Part shown: positions 23,294 through 23,389 of the stretch, one piece after another
Layout: every line of letters starts with the position of its first letter
How positions within the stretch are numbered: position 1 is the stretch's first letter
Source: Sulfurovum sp.
GTDB lineage: Bacteria > Campylobacterota > Campylobacteria > Campylobacterales > Sulfurovaceae
DNA: 23,389 nt
Assembly: GCA_030622375.1 (NCBI GenBank)
Contig: JAUXGC010000006.1
Span: 1 to 23,389, forward strand
Direction of reading: 5' to 3'
Translations under genes and position numbers: made by a program
Notes under the pieces: generated by a model
Database searches by the model: none
What the model saw: the letters and a program-made list of their open reading frames with translations, nothing else
Told to the model about the DNA's origin: nothing

Positions 23294-23389
23294 TTAATCC
23301 GCTCTATGTCTTTTACCATTAAATGTAACTACCAACGACAATCTAATTTTTTCTTTTGTGTTCAATACTAAAAATTCAAAACCATCGAT
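23294..23389 (-). CDS. C-terminal fragment of an unrecognised gene, runs off the window
   Basis: On the minus strand a frame is open from the window edge to TAA at 23294-23296, giving 31 residues that end VVTFNGKRHRAD. The composition is protein-like and the end-to-end arrangement with the pseudouridine synthase gene is sensible. It is too short to identify, and 31 open codons in AT-rich DNA could arise by chance. Confidence 0.4.
   Translation of the reverse strand: MDGFEFLVLNTKEKIRLSLVVTFNGKRHRAD

Overview
The window looks like an AT-rich chromosomal segment from a Campylobacterota (Epsilonproteobacteria) genome, closest in style to free-living Sulfurimonas/Sulfurovum-type bacteria. Reasons: an RNase J with a long Asn/Arg/Pro-rich N-terminal extension directly behind and overlapping ksgA; a NrdA with a roughly 50-residue insertion between two active-site cysteines, as I recall from Helicobacter/Campylobacter NrdA; an HTH plus coiled-coil protein resembling DUF3972; and promoters that show only a good -10 box. 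This placement is from memory of families, not from a search. I saw no rRNA, tRNA, insertion sequence, prophage or CRISPR array.

Layout. 1-3186 (+): tail of a Bat operon: end of a VWA/TPR protein, BatD-like protein, MoxR ATPase, DUF58 protein. 3233-6447 (-): carbon-nitrogen hydrolase, pcm, HTH/coiled-coil protein, chaA-type antiporter. 6448-6874: a 427-base gap holding a strongly structured element with paired GGA motifs. 6875-9574 (-): nrdA then ppnP. 9789-11117 (-): purB. 11190-12119 (+): RluA-type pseudouridine synthase. 12123-14742 (-): hisF, a short nucleosidase-like protein, rlmN and a 33-residue membrane protein. 14838-17801 (+): ksgA overlapping rnj, whose reading frame is broken near 15774. 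17881-18813 (+): a periplasmic MsrB-MsrA fusion. 18822-20223 (-): MORN-type lipoprotein, YgjP-type metallopeptidase and a membrane zinc-ribbon protein. 20320-22269 (-): aldehyde dehydrogenase with its usual DUF779 partner. 22662-23252 (+): RsuA-type pseudouridine synthase, then the end of an unrecognised minus-strand gene.

Most of the content is housekeeping: nucleotide metabolism (nrdA, ppnP, purB, nucleosidase), rRNA/tRNA modification and RNA decay (two pseudouridine synthases, rlmN, ksgA, rnj) and protein repair (pcm, msrBA). The most notable non-gene signals are a perfect 16-bp ParB-binding palindrome (parS) inside the nucleosidase gene, with a one-mismatch copy 1.8 kb away inside the RluA gene, which suggests an origin-proximal location. 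Also notable are the structured intergenic element at 6648-6822, the rnj frameshift, an uncatalogued 33-residue membrane protein, and competing hairpins between the aldehyde dehydrogenase and DUF779 genes.
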